Made by a program: the position numbers and the translations under genes
NCBI GenBank assembly: GCA_023376005.1
Contig: CM042157.1
Location: 64,750,077 to 64,814,076 of the forward strand
Direction: 5' to 3'
From: Doryteuthis pealeii
Lineage: Eukaryota; Mollusca; Cephalopoda; Myopsida; Loliginidae
Length of the DNA stretch: 64,000 bases
Notes under the pieces: generated by a model
Databases searched by the model: none
Told to the model about the DNA's origin: nothing
Seen by the model: only the letters and a program-made list of their open reading frames with translations
In this document: positions 10,996 through 20,814 of the stretch, piece after piece
Layout of the letters: the number at the start of each line of letters is the position of its first letter
Numbering within the stretch: position 1 is the first letter of the stretch

Positions 10996-11084
10996 CTAGA
11001 AGCAATTGCCAGGGAAAAATGAAGCAAGATACCTGTCAGTGCGTGTAGGGATCTTTTATGAAACTAAATATTTACCACGTAGCC

Positions 11085-11310
11085 CACATGTACAAGGCCC
11101 TATTAATGTTGAACCACCCATGAACCGAAGCTCATGGGAGGCAGGTGCAAAAAATGCGTTGATCCTGTTGGCATTCCCCCTCAAGGGGGGCGCCTCAGGC
11201 ACCGTGCAATAAACCCAGCCCTGCCCCTTAAAAAAAATCAAGGAGGCAGGTGTTGCTGGGATCAACGATGTTAACTTGTACGGTCCAGGGCCAAAGCCAC
11301 TGGACCCTCA
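11085..11310 (+). repeat. Repeat D, internal part
   Basis: Matches, in reverse complement, 20940-21150. Blocks: CCGAAGCTCATGGGAGGCAG, AATAAACCCAGCCCTG, GATCAACGATGTTAACTT and GTCCAGGGCCAAAGCCAC. The GC content is clearly higher than the surroundings. Confidence 0.8.
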
Positions 11311-11419
11311 GTCGAAATTAGATATCAAAAAGAATTAAAAGGTAATAATCAAGTGTAAAGAGGACACAATTGACCATTGAGGCAAGCAGGTCAATTGCCA
11401 GGGAAAAATGAAGCAAGAT

Positions 11420-11422
<3 letters not shown>

Positions 11423-11486
<64 letters not shown>
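11423..11486. repeat. (GA)n microsatellite
   Basis: About 32 GA units abutting a SINE B head. In the second copy (36864-36959) the same position holds a short GA run followed by a long TA run. Confidence 0.97.
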
Positions 11487-11489
<3 letters not shown>

Positions 11490-11711
11490 CGTGGACTAGT
11501 GGTTAGAGTCGTGGAAAACGGGTTCGTCGATTCGAGTTCAATTCCTAGACGAAGCTGTCAGCATTTCACATTGCGCTAATACCCTTGGGAAAGGTATGAA
11601 TCCATATATTCTCCCTCCAGCTATGGGTTAAATAGTAGGGCAGACTGGGCTCTTCAGCCTAGGGTAGGTAACCAGTCTAGGAGAGGGATAACTCTGAATT
11701 CAAAATTCCTG
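11487..11711 (+). mobile_element. SINE B
   Basis: tRNA-like head GGCGCGTGGACTAGTGGTTA, B box GAGTTCAATTCC, then GCATTTCACATTGCGCTAAT, CCTCCAGCTATGGG and GTAACCAGTCTAGGAGAG blocks. The last 3' segment is replaced by other repeat sequence. Confidence 0.88.
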
Positions 11712-12003
11712 AGGTCGGTCGTTGATTGGGTTTATGGCAACCCATGATGCACCAATTCTTTCCTATCGACTGTGCCAAAAAGTGTGGATGGTCCAACACA
11801 AGCCTTCACCATTATAAACAAATCACTGTGTGGACGTTCATTGTATGAACACTCATACGTTGAAATCGACGGGAGAGTCCATCATATATATATATATATA
11901 CACACACAATGACAGTCATACATTAAATTGATGTTGGTGACATGATCTTGCTCAGTACGTACATGGGTGACCAACCACTTGTAGGTATTCACACGGTAAT
12001 GAA
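11712..12003 (+). repeat. Unassigned dispersed sequence with 5S-rRNA-like stretch
   Basis: 11712-11880 has no match elsewhere except its second copy. 11881-11910 is a TA/CA run. 11944-11990 contains CTCAGTACGTACATGGGTGA followed by CCAACC, which resembles the 3' internal control region of 5S rRNA (known form roughly AGTACTTGGATGGGTGACC). The rest of 5S is not evident, so this would be a 5S-derived SINE remnant or chance. Confidence 0.4.
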
Positions 12004-12310
12004 CTTTAAAACTTTATGCACCCGAAACGCACAAAGTTGAATAATAAACAACAGTTTTCTAGTTAGTAGCCATCAGTTCTTTCAAACGTTTTAAAATTGT
12101 ATTTTGTGAATTTGAGACGAAAGGGAAAAAGAGTAAAAGACTAACCTTAACCTAACTTCAAATAGAAGTAATAATAATATATTTACATTCTTTTTTGTTT
12201 TGTTTTTTAAAAAACAATTTGGCGCAAAATAACATCAGTAAAGAAAATACATAACGTATGTTAAAAAAAAAATTTAAAAAAAAAAGTTAATTTTAAATCT
12301 TTGAAAGAAA

Positions 12311-12383
<73 letters not shown>

Positions 12384-12859
12384 CTATGCTAAATGTTTGT
12401 TGATTCTTTTTTTTTTATAGTGTTTGACATTAAAAATATTTTTTATTGTGAACATACCTTGTAATCCAACAAGAGACATCAGCACTTAAAGAAGTAGAGT
12501 GAATTTGGCTGATACCAAGTCAAGCAGAACTTACACATTAAATTAGCTTTTGCAATTCTGAAAAGAGGCTGAATCCACATAAAAGCAACATGGTAGAATC
12601 AGGCAACCAGCCAAAGCATACACACGAGCCAGGCTCTATGCTGAGACAACCACCCTCTCTCTACTCTAAGTCTATGTTAACTCGAAGCTGTTACTGACCA
12701 TAAAATTATATTTCATTATAATTTGTTATCCAATACCTTTTCTTCACAATGAGTGTTTTCTTGAGGATTTCAGCCATTTCATCTGATTCTGTGTCCAGCC
12801 ACAAGCAATGATCCAAGCTATAAATTGCACATTCTTTTAAATCCATCATTTCATCATTT
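12004..12859. other. AT-rich sequence with (TA)n at 12313-12380
   Basis: No gene seen. The (TA)n run is about 68 bp here. In the second copy (near 37798) it is short, and a poly-A tract next to it is expanded (37742-37774), so length variation is high. Confidence 0.6.
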
Positions 12860-13170
12860 GTAAACCTGTTCACCTTACCAAGACTAAAGACCCCAGTCTG
12901 CCCTACTATTTACATATAGGCAGAAGGAGAGAACAAATGGATTTATGCCTTTGCCAATGGCATTATTGTTAAATGAAACCATGGCCCCATCCTTAAGTAT
13001 CACGGTTCATCACCCACAGCCAACAGGTGGCCCCATTGTGGGTACTAAGCTTTGACTAATGTGGTGCACAGGCTTCAGATTGCTCACTGTATCTGCTGTT
13101 GCTAAGTGGTCACTCATCTCAGAACTGAACAGATTCATTGCAGCTTAACTTAGTTGATCTGACAGGAACC
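12860..13170. repeat. Old SINE B (minus) and repeat C 3' (plus) fragments
   Basis: 12860-12985 resembles the SINE B body on the minus strand (CAGTCTGCCCTACTATTTAC block). 13040-13165 matches the 3' half of repeat C (CTGCTGTTGCTAAGTGGTCA, GAACAGATTCATTGCAGC). Both are diverged. Confidence 0.6.
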
Positions 13171-13204
13171 AATGCTTTCACCATAAGTCAAATGCATGCA
13201 TTGA

Positions 13205-13588
13205 TCTGTATATATTATATATGTATATCATATATATATATATATTTGTATATATTATATATGTATATATATTGTATATAATTGTATATATTATATATGT
13301 ATATATAATTGTATATATATATGTATATATAATTGTATATATTATATATGTATATACAATTGTATATATATATATATAATATTGTATATATATATATGTA
13401 TATATATTTGTATATATATATGTATATATATTTGTATATATCATATATGTTATATATATATATATATATGTATATATATTTGTATATATCATATATGTAT
13501 ATATATTTGTATATATCATATATGTATATATATTTGTATATATCATATATGTATATATATTGTTATATTATATTTGTATATTCTATAT
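13205..13588. repeat. Complex TA/TATG/TTGTA microsatellite
   Basis: About 380 bp of TATATATATG, ATATTTGTATAT and ATAATTGTATAT variants. The counterpart is 38644-39040 with a different order of variants. Long Tyr/Ile reading frames on both strands are artefacts. Confidence 0.95.
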
Positions 13589-13667
13589 GTATATATGGGA
13601 TCATTTACTGTAATCCAACTAGATTATCTGTAGGTTTAAAATTGATGTAGAAATTTTATTTTCAGAC

Positions 13668-13826
13668 TGTTGTTTAGTTTTACAGCATATCGATCTTTTT
13701 CAGATCATATAATGCCGAATCAAATCATTTTGATAATGAAGGAGTCAAGTTGCTTACAGTACCTGCTGAGGCTTAAGTGGTCACACAATTAAGTATTGAA
13801 CAGGCTTATTGCTGCTTAACTTCGAT
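13668..13826 (+). repeat. Repeat C with altered head hairpin
   Basis: A full copy of repeat C. Its head stem is GATCT (13692-13696) / AGATC (13702-13706), in place of the AACCC/GGGT of other copies; both arms changed and pairing is kept. Confidence 0.8.
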
Positions 13827-13849
13827 GAAAATATTAATGCATGTGTATA

Positions 13850-13941
13850 TGTATGTGTATGCCTGAGGGTGTGTGTGGTGTGTGTGCCTGAAGATACTGG
13901 TGTGTGTGTGTGTGTATGCCTGAAGGATACATGTTTGTGTG

Positions 13942-13972
<31 letters not shown>

Positions 13973-14400
13973 ATGCCTGAAGGATACATGTTTGGTGTGT
14001 GTGTGTGTATGCCTGAAGGTGTTTGTTGTGTGTGTGTGTATGCCTGAAGGTGTTTGTGTGTGTGTGTGTGTGTATGCCTGAAGGATACATGTTTGTGTGT
14101 GTGTTGTGTGTATGCTGAAGGATTGTGTGTGTGTGTGTGTGTGTGTGTATGCCTGAAGGATACATGTTGTGTGTGTGTGTGTGTGTGTGTGTATGCCTGA
14201 AGGATACATGTTGTGTGTGTGTGTGTGTGTGTGTTATCCTGAAGGATACATGTTTGTGTGTGTGTGTGTGTGCCTGAAGGATACATGTTGTGTGTGTGTG
14301 TGTGCCTGAAGGATACATGTTGTGTGTGTGTGTGTGTGTGTGCCTGAAGGATACATGTTTGTGTGTGTATGCCTGAAGGATACATGTACATATGCATGCA
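13850..14400 (+). repeat. (TG)n / CCTGAAGGATACATG compound minisatellite
   Basis: Roughly 14 copies of TGCCTGAAGGATACATGTT or shortened forms, separated by TG runs of varying length. The second copy (39295-39735) has fewer, differently spaced units. His/Thr and Val/Cys reading frames here are not genes. Confidence 0.93.
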
Positions 14401-14427
14401 TGAGAGTATGTATTTATACGTATGTAT

Positions 14428-14665
14428 GCATAGCTCAGTTGGTAGAGTGTTCGGCTAAGAATCACAAGGTTCCTGGTTCGATACCTGCTCTCTCCAACTC
14501 AGCGTATGAGTAGCACAGGGATCTGTGCAATAAAGTGAGTATCTGATGGTACATGTGGCGCTCCACTTAAGACGCTAAAATAATCTCCTTGGTCTAGCAC
14601 TAGTGAAAAGGGGATAGACTCCCTTGCTGTCTGACTGACACCGACATTAGGTCGCCTTGATGATT
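14428..14665 (+). mobile_element. SINE A
   Basis: A box TAGCTCAGTTGGTAGAG, B box GGTTCGATACC, then CAACTCAGCGTATGAGTAGC, GTGGCGCTCCACTTAAGACG, GAAAAGGGGATAGACTCCC and a GTCGCCTTGATGA end. Among the better-preserved heads in the window. Confidence 0.9.
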
Positions 14666-14689
14666 TATGCATGAGTATACATAAGTATT

Positions 14690-14755
14690 TGTATATACGT
14701 ATGCATACATGCATGAGAGCACATGTGTATACATGCATGAGAGCACATGTTCGAA
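14690..14755. repeat. 30-bp repeat, short allele
   Basis: Two to three units of CATGCATGAGAGCACATG. The counterpart at 40035-40290 has about eight. Confidence 0.85.
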
Positions 14756-14819
14756 TGTAATATGTACATAGATAAATGAATTATCTGATTTATCTAAATG
14801 TTATTGTTGTAAGAAATGG

Positions 14820-15372
14820 ACTGTGAGCCAAGTTCAAAACCATTCGACAAGGCTGTTTGCCTTTTTCACTTTGTGTAATTCCCCTTGCAAAAGACAAAAA
14901 TTCATCTTTTCTCCATCAACAAGGTAGAGGTAAATAGTAGGGCAGACTGGGCTCTTTAGTCTTTGGCAATATTTTCAATACATATATTTACCAACTTCTC
15001 CATATGAGTAGGATGTGTCAGTTTTTAAGCAGAGTTTAACAGGTTTTTTCTCCATCAAACAAGGTAGAGGTAAATAGTAGGGCAGACTGGCTCTTTAACC
15101 TTGGCAATATTTTCAATACATATATTTACCAACTTCCCCATATGAGTAGGATGTGACACAGGGTCAGTTTTTAAGCAGAGTTTAACAGTTTTATTTCAGA
15201 GTTTTTTCTTCTCCTAGACTGGTTGCCATACCAAGGTTAAAGAACCCAGTCTTCCTACTATTTACCATAGCTGAGAGAGAATAGTTGGATGCACACCTTT
15301 CCCAAGGGTATAAGTGCTATGTGAAATGCAGTCTCACCCATGTCTGTGTATATATATATATATATATATATG
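14820..15372. repeat. SINE B-derived patchwork
   Basis: Partial SINE B on plus (14820-14980), then body blocks on minus in duplicate: 14985-15060 and 15115-15340 share CATATGAGTAGGATGTG and TTAAGCAGAGTTTAACAG. A (TA)n run at 15349-15372 closes it. Confidence 0.7.
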
Positions 15373-15406
15373 TAAAAATGGAAAAGGAATTGAATCCGAC
15401 ACTATG

Positions 15407-15735
15407 AGGAAAAATGAGTAAAGAAAAGAAAAGTAAATGGATAAAATGAATTTAATCGATATCACATTAATCGATATCACTTACACATGTGTTTCGGTCA
15501 GTTTTATGTGTGTGAAAATATTTCGCACACATACAAGAATCGACCTTCATCAGAAAAATATAATAATAAAATATAAATAAATGTTCACTCTGATGAAGGT
15601 CGATTCTTGTATGTGTGCGAATATTTTCATACACATAAACTGACTGAAACACATGTGTAAGTGATATCGATTAATGTGATATCGATTAAATTCATTTTAT
15701 CCATTTACTTTTCTTTTCTCTACTCATTTTTCCTT
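15407..15735. mobile_element. Fold-back element with hammerhead motif
   Basis: Two arms of about 147 bp (15407-15553 and 15590-15735), nearly perfect reverse complements, with a 36-bp AT-rich spacer. The right arm carries a complete hammerhead-ribozyme core in plus orientation (see 15585-15664). The left arm carries the same core on the minus strand, but with stem I broken. Fold-back copies of hammerhead-bearing termini are known for Penelope-like retroelements; no reverse transcriptase is present here. The second copy is at about 40987-41317. Confidence 0.85.
15585..15664 (+). ncRNA. Hammerhead ribozyme motif, short stem III
   Basis: Core CTGATGA at 15590-15596 and GAA at 15646-15648. Stem I: TCACT 15585-15589 with AGTGA 15660-15664. 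Stem II: AGGTC 15597-15601 with GACT 15642-15645 (one bulged G), capped by an extended hairpin TATGTGT/ACACATA. Stem III: ACACA 15649-15653 with TGTGT 15654-15658, so it must either have a tiny loop or pair between two molecules. The predicted cut is after A15659. Minimal stem III matches what is known of the hammerheads of Penelope-like elements, which act as dimers. Activity is inferred only. Confidence 0.7.
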
Positions 15736-15764
15736 ATATAAATATATATATATAATATGTGTGA

Positions 15765-15988
15765 TTAGGCAGTATTCTCTTCATTCAAACATATTTGGTT
15801 AAACTGAGCAGACATTTTTTGTCTGCAAATTTTGTTCATAGTCTTTCCCAGGTGCCAAATAAATGATAATAAGGCTGGAATTGGCTGATCTATTTTGCCA
15901 TAACTTATTTGTTCACAAGAGAAATTTGCAGACAAAAATGTCTACTCAGTTCAACCAAATATGTTTGAATAAAGAAATGCTGCCTAAA
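15765..15988. mobile_element. Second fold-back element (MITE-like)
   Basis: Inverted arms of about 67 bp, 15765-15832 and 15922-15988, from TTAGGCAG to CTGCCTAA, with three to five mismatches and a 90-bp spacer. No coding capacity. It lies 30 bp from the hammerhead fold-back. The counterpart is at about 41346-41570. Confidence 0.8.
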
Positions 15989-15989
15989 T

Positions 15990-16734
15990 ACACACAACAC
16001 ACACACACATATATACAGGAGGAAGTTTGTTATGATTGGTATGTAAATGACGACTTATACTCACAAACGAGAGGTCATTTAGATTTGAAATCTTGCATAC
16101 AACTTAATATGCTTATAACTAAGAAACACACACACAAACAAAAAACAAGCAATTAGGAACTGAATTTAAAGTTTTTGTCATATGTACAAAACAGTTTTTG
16201 AAAAATAGATTATATTTCAAAATACTCAAAAGTTAAGGATACATTTTTTTTAAAAATTCTATAAATTATTTTCCTCTTATTCTCTCTCTTACCTGCTCAC
16301 TACCTGTGTTCTTTAAAAAAAAAATAGTCTGGTCATGGACAGGGTACTTTTGCTAGTATAATATATATATAATATTATATATAGATAGATAGATAGATGT
16401 GTGATCCAGCAAAAACAGCACCTGATAGCAAGATTTTTTACAGCAATACATTTAAAATGCTCTTAGTAAATAAAGCAATTTCCTGTTTTAATTTTGCAAC
16501 TGAATAATTTTTATGGGATGAGAATTTTTTTTTTTAAGTCATGAAATGCTAATTAGAATCTTTTCACTCCTTTCTAAATCAAGCATCTATGGACCAGTGT
16601 ACAATAGGAACCCAACATGTTAACACGCCGTCTAGGTTTCAATAAAAAAAAAAATAAAAAATTAAAACGTCTTTTGTTAGAAATTCATACACTAAGGTTT
16701 TCGGACTCTAGACATCTAATTTAGTTTAACTAGC
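15990..16734. other. AT-rich sequence, no gene seen
   Basis: Contains short CA and (GATA)n runs (16381-16396; longer at 41969-41996 in the second copy). Nothing else recognised. Confidence 0.5.
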
Positions 16735-17150
16735 AGCGTGTTCCCAGGGATCCATCACCTAGGCAAAACCTGCCCCTTCGATTTAAAGGGGCAGGGCAAG
16801 GTTTATTGCCAGGGGCCCGAGGCGCCAAAAAAGACTTTAGGGGAACCAAGTTTTTTTTTTGTTTTTTGTTTTATTTTGCAACCACATGTTCCCAAGGAGC
16901 ATCTCCCGGAAAACACGTGTCCATCGATTTAAAGGGTCAGGGCTGGGTTTATTGGCCTAATGCCTGAGATTCTCAAAAGGGGAATGCGGCAACGAGAACC
17001 ACGTTTGTTTGCGGTGCGGGGTGGTGGGGTTGCACTAACCGTCGCGTGAGCTTCGGTTTGTGCATGGCTACCCCCGTTAAAAAAGAAGACTTTGTGCTGA
17101 TCTCGGCCTGGTGGGAAGGTCAAGAAAATACGCATTTTTTTTTACGTCTT
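16735..17150 (-). repeat. Repeat D internal fragment, duplicated
   Basis: Minus-strand repeat D. The GATTTAAAGG-CAGGGC-GGTTTATTG block appears twice (16780 and 16925), so this is two partial copies head to tail. The counterpart is at 42335-42720. Confidence 0.75.
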
Positions 17151-19753
17151 GATTTGATTTGTAGTTCTCAAGCAAGAATTAACAAAATCAAAAGACATAT
17201 AAAGAAAAAAAAGAAGAAAAAAAGATGAAGAAACACTAATACATTCGAATCTTATGAATTTTAAGTGGAAGGATGATCACAGTCAGTAATCCTCAAGTCA
17301 AACGATTAAGTCCATTATCCAAACAAATCTTTAATACGTTCGTCAGGAACAACAAAAATAAATAAATAATAAAGCATTTCTAGGAGATTTGTGGTATTTT
17401 ATTTTTGTTCTTTTTAGTGATTATTTTTGAGAGTTGGGAAATATATTTTTTTTAATTTAAAATATATTATTTATGCGAAGAGAAAAAGAAATAGAAGTCA
17501 ATTCGGGAGACTAGGAATATGAAATAATAAAAATACAAACACTTACGAAAAGACGGATCTATTTCTTCTTTCTAGAGGAACGAACATATGGTATTAAAAA
17601 AGAAGAAAACGTGGAAAAATATAAGTCCGTCCTTATTTAAGATGTAACACATACCTACCCGAAACTTCCAAAACTTAAATATTCATATAATAACCTTGAT
17701 ACAATTACATAAAATTTAGCGCTTATAATAAAAATCAGGATGTTTTTGTTTAATTTTGTTTTTAAAATAGCAAATGAGAAAAGGAAAGAACAAGTGGTTT
17801 AGCAACTTTTTTGCTTCTTTCCGGGAGATATGCGGTTAATCAAGTTCCGTTAAGTGATTTATTTTATCTTTATTTATTTATTCTTTTCTTTTTCTCAATC
17901 TTTCACAAATAAGAAAAGAAAATTTACTGTCGATTAAAAGAAAATGCCTACAACTTACGATTATTGAAAAAGAGAAAGAAAAATCAAAGCAGATATCGAA
18001 AAAAACTGATTTGGTATAGCTTTTTTTTAAAATTCTTTTTTATTATTATTATTATGAATAAATAAATAAAGAATAAAAGATCTATTATGCTAACTATCTA
18101 GATTTGAAGAGACCATATGGCTAGATTTTGTTAGACACAGAGTGACAAGATGAGATTAAACTCCACGTGTACTTCACAACAATTTTTTTTTCCGCTGTCA
18201 TAATCAAAGTCATTCATTTTTACAACAAGCATATTGTTTTTTTTTTCTGGCTAAAATAAATATCACCCCACTCAAAAAATACAAGAAAATAATCACAGAA
18301 AAGGGAATTCAGTAATTAGAGCTGTTGGATTTTTTTTTTTTAATTTAAAAAAAATTAAAAATTGATGATTTATGAGAAAAAAGAAAGAAAAAGGCATAAG
18401 TTTCCCATCAATCACGAAGCAGGTACGACATTTTTCTTTCGAAAATATTGATAATTTTTTTTATTACTATCACAAATCAATACAGAAAAACTTACGGTAA
18501 AAGGCGTTAGAATTTATGCTATTTTTTAATGTAATATTTTTTTTTGTAATTTTGAATTTTTTAAAATTTGTTTGTTGCGTTTAATACTTTTGTGAGCGTA
18601 TATTTCTTAGGTATAGTTACCTTCTTTCTACTAAACTATAAAAACTATATAAAGAAAAAATAGTACTTACAATTTTAATGATTTATTTTTAAAAATAAGA
18701 AAATATGGCAAATAAATTACAGAAACGATCGTAATGACAAAAAGAGGTAGAATAATATTGTACTTTCGATCTTATTTTTAAAGTATTTTTTTCAATTTGA
18801 AAATTAGAATAGAAAATTAGGAGCAAAATAAATTAAAATTAGCCATTCAATTCTATTTTTTATGAATGAACATTACTAAAAAAAAAAATCAGAAGACAAA
18901 AAAGCTGAGTAAAAAATAAAAAAGTAAAAAAAAATAATTATCAATTGGAAACTTTCTTCTAAAGCATTTTTTTAATCTGCAAAAAGTTAAAAAATATCTT
19001 TTTAAATGAAGTTAAAAATTATTTTTTTAATCGTTTTAAAATTAATGATCAATCAATACAATATGCTTGCTTCTGATTTTCCTTATCGAAGATTTTTAAC
19101 TCAAATCTCTGATCGTTCAGTTTTAAAATAACTAACTTTTTTCCTTTTTTTTTATTATAGAAAATACTAATTCCGAAATCAATTTAAAAATAGTTATTTA
19201 TCAGAAAATATTAAAACCTTTTACACCTGAAATAAAACAATAAATAATAAATACACATGCATATTATACATATTACATATGTATCCAATTTACGATTAAC
19301 ATGTTGCTAAAAAAAGTGGGTTAAAGTTTGAAATAGTTTCAAAGCTTTCAATATCGAATTTCTGAAGTTTTGATCTTTTTCTATTTAAATGAAAATAAGA
19401 GGAAAATTAAAAAATAAAAGATAGTGCTAACTCAACAATAAATTCTGTGTTTAATTTATTTTGATTTTGTTTTAATAATCCAATCAATAGTGATTAATAT
19501 TAGGAAAGAAAATAGGAATAGAATACGTTCTTGGATAAAAACTATAGTTAACTGTTGAACTTTAAACTAAGCTATGTATTTATATAGATTAGAAAGAAAA
19601 AAATCTTTTGATTAACTGGAGAAAATGGTTATAATAGAAAGAGAAAATAAACGGTATCATATTAACTGTAGAAAGGCGGTGAACTGTCGTCTGAATGTTT
19701 ATTTTGAAAATCTACTGTTTAGATTGTTGTTATTTTTTTTAAAAACTACCAAC
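17151..19753 (-). other. LMAN1 intron 1 (proximal part)
   Basis: About 2.6 kb of very AT-rich sequence with many A and T runs, lying directly downstream of LMAN1 exon 1 on the minus strand. I found no further LMAN1 exon anywhere to the left, so intron 1 must run beyond this stretch, and probably out of the window. No repeat of the surrounding families is inserted between about 17150 and 19750, which makes this block distinct from its neighbours. Confidence 0.6.
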
Positions 19754-19943
19754 CTCCTCCGTGTTCCCAGAACGGGATCCCTTTATCCTTCTGAATTAAG
19801 TGTGGGCCTTTAAAGCTGAGCTTATACTCGAACCTCAGTCGGGGTGCCGTGGACGAGCAGAGAACAGTGTGGAACCACAGGGTCAGGATAAAAACCGTCG
19901 AGAACAGGACAGCTGGACACCAGCGTATTGCTACGACAGCCAT
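19754..19943 (-). CDS. LMAN1: LMAN1/ERGIC-53, first coding exon
   Basis: ERGIC-53 is a mannose-binding L-type lectin that cycles between the ER and the ER-Golgi intermediate compartment and carries glycoproteins such as clotting factors with its partner MCFD2. The exon encodes 63 residues plus one base. It starts at the ATG at 19943, in a good context (AAAATGG). A longer frame upstream exists, but this start puts a signal peptide first: MAVVAIRW followed by a hydrophobic stretch to about residue 30. Then comes the start of the lectin domain, RFEYKLSFKGPHLIQKD and IPFWEHGG, which matches the vertebrate form at nearly every position known to me. A stop follows within eight bases after a GAG|GTTGGT donor at 19754/19753, so the frame is ended by splicing (phase 1). 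A second possible donor is GTAG at 19749. The protein is about 500 residues in other animals; the rest is not in this window. An identical exon is at 45379-45568. Confidence 0.93.
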
Positions 19944-20079
19944 TTTGACTGGTGCAAGAATACAAATACACAAACAAAGTGCCACCTGGCGGACACCGGC
20001 GAATCTAAAAATGTCAGACAGCAAGACAAGGGAGATAACTCTAAAAGAACGTTTACTTGACGGTGCTTTTACAAGAAAG

Positions 20080-20200
20080 GGAAGAAGAAGGATGTGAAAT
20101 AGACGTCTTTATACCATCTCCTCCCCCTCCGCCTCCTCGTCTGAACGTGATGCGTGTGTCTACGTGGTTGGCTAATTCCATGTGACGTCTGCACGTTTCA
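20080..20200 (-). promoter_or_regulatory. LMAN1 promoter with TATA box and ACGT motifs
   Basis: On the minus strand a TATAAA box (20113-20108, in GGTATAAAGACG) lies about 165 bp upstream of the start codon, which puts a start site near 20080. Further upstream are CCACG (complement of 20163-20167) and GACGTCA (20189-20183), the kinds of sites bound by ATF6/XBP1 and CREB-like factors. LMAN1 is known to be induced by ER stress in other animals; regulation here is inferred. The region is GC-richer than both flanks. The counterpart is at 45733-45816. Confidence 0.55.
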
Positions 20201-20546
20201 ACCAAGACAGATTTTTTTGAAAAAGAAAAGATAGAACGTCTAAAACTAAAAGAAACAAAACAAAATAAGTAAATGAATAAGATAAAAACAAAAAGTTTTT
20301 TTTCGATGTTTGGATTTGGGAAGGAAGTTTTAGAAAAAAAGAAAAAAAAGAAAAGCAATAAGAAGAATTATTAAGATATGAAACTTTTTTTTTTTGCATA
20401 ATAATGCGAGATTTTCATTCTTTTAGAGTAAATTCTTCATTAAAAAATATTTTGGTTGTACTATTTAAACTATTTTACACAACAAGGGCGACCGAAAGTG
20501 ATCCTGGCTACTGGACAAAAAAAGGGTTGATTATCTTCTTAATTAT

Positions 20547-20798
20547 GGCCGGGTTAGCACAGTCGGTAGAGCATTCGGCTAGTAAACCACAAGGTTCCTA
20601 GTTCGATACCGGCCCTCGCCAACTCAGCATATGAGTAGCACAGGGATCTGTGCGTAAAGTAAGGAGCTGATAGTAGGCGTGGCGCTCCACCTCAGACGCA
20701 AACACAATCTCCTTCGTCTAGCGCTAGGAAAAGGGGATAGACTTCCTCGTTGATTGGCTGATACCGACTTTAGGTAACCACGACGACTTTACTCTTAC
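20547..20798 (+). mobile_element. SINE A, well preserved
   Basis: GGCCGGGTTAGCACAGTCGG head with most of an acceptor stem (GGCCGG / CCGGCC at the two ends of the tRNA part), B box GTTCGATACC, and the complete body to GACGACTTTACTCTTA. It lies about 600 bp upstream of LMAN1 exon 1, in the opposite direction. Confidence 0.92.
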
Positions 20799-20814
20799 AT
20801 ATCTCCTTAATCCA

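Noticed and set aside
13178..13650. Open frames of Tyr/Ile repeats on both strands (also 38658-39091)
   Set aside because: They are translations of TA/TATG microsatellites; length comes from the absence of stops in the repeat.
13781..14465. Long frames rich in His-Thr or Val-Cys (up to about 219 codons; also 39223-40311)
   Set aside because: They follow the (TG)n minisatellite in several frames at once and change with unit number between copies.
19944..20024. Upstream in-frame ATG extending LMAN1 by 27 residues
   Set aside because: It would place a second hydrophobic stretch before the signal peptide; the ATG at 19943 has a better context and gives the expected protein start.
19800..20097. 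Plus-strand frames of 82-86 codons opposite LMAN1
   Set aside because: Shadows of the LMAN1 exon and its 5' region on the other strand.
20547..20620. Functional tRNA gene
   Set aside because: A and B boxes and part of the acceptor stem exist, but the anticodon and T arms do not fold properly and the SINE body follows directly. The same holds for the other SINE A and SINE B heads.
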